6,640 nt of DNA from Thiosulfativibrio sp964601165 (lineage in GTDB: Bacteria > Pseudomonadota > Gammaproteobacteria > Thiomicrospirales > Thiomicrospiraceae), in assembly GCA_964601165.1 (NCBI GenBank), contig CAZRMK010000088.1, positions 1 through 6,640 on the forward strand, written 5' to 3'. The notes beneath the pieces are model-generated. The model did not search any database, was not told the origin of the DNA, and was given only the letters and a program-made list of their open reading frames with translations. Positions 6,623-6,640 of the stretch are shown here, one piece after another (within the stretch, counting starts at the first letter, position 1; every line of letters starts with the position of its first letter). Both the position numbers and the translations under genes were made by a program.

Positions 6623-6640
6623 TAAATTTCAAATCCGTCT

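Larger units (their letters stand above)
6517..6640. other. AT-rich upstream region of the operon
   Basis: No gene is recognised in these 124 bases. They hold the candidate -10 box, A/T runs around 6581-6606, a weak GGGTTT/AAACCC inverted pair (6568-6573 and 6593-6598) with a 19-base loop, and the 11-base motif at 6612-6622. The next gene lies beyond the window. Confidence 0.6.

Noticed and set aside
1..6640. CRISPR array, tRNA or rRNA, integrase or transposase gene
   Set aside because: No spaced direct repeats, no RNA gene signatures and no recombinase motifs were seen on either strand.

Overview
The window is a compact, AT-rich bacterial locus that encodes six enzymes of the mevalonate route to isoprenoids. 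All six genes lie on the minus strand and read from right to left. In transcription order they are HMG-CoA reductase (5473-6516), type 2 isopentenyl-diphosphate isomerase (4422-5456), HMG-CoA synthase (3231-4394), mevalonate kinase (2184-3215), a phosphomevalonate kinase-like GHMP kinase (1253-2200) and diphosphomevalonate decarboxylase (189-1262). Junctions are tight: gaps of 16, 27 and 15 bases, then overlaps of 17 and 10 bases. This argues for one translationally coupled operon.

Together the enzymes convert acetoacetyl-CoA plus acetyl-CoA to HMG-CoA, then mevalonate, its 5-phosphate, its 5-diphosphate, IPP and finally DMAPP. Only acetoacetyl-CoA thiolase and the downstream prenyltransferases are absent from the window. 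All six proteins look soluble and cytoplasmic. HMG-CoA reductase is a class I-like catalytic domain with no membrane anchor. The key catalytic residues I checked are present in every enzyme except for family-typical substitutions in the second kinase.

A complete mevalonate operon of this kind, with low GC and a mix of ATG and GTG starts, would suit one of the gammaproteobacteria that carry this pathway (the Coxiella/Legionella/Thiotrichales range). That is inference from protein style and I cannot place the organism from sequence alone.

The flanks are short. Right of the operon (6517-6640) is an AT-rich leader with a perfect TATAAT so close to the HMG-CoA reductase ATG that the transcript may be leaderless or nearly so. 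Left of the operon (1-188) there is no gene. Instead, positions 51-201 form a roughly 151-bp imperfect palindrome with arms about 80% complementary and perfect 12-bp ends. Its right end supplies the last three codons and the stop of the decarboxylase gene. This MITE-like or long-hairpin element is the most unusual object in the window. An 11-bp stretch of its left arm recurs inverted at 6612-6622, on the far side of the operon.
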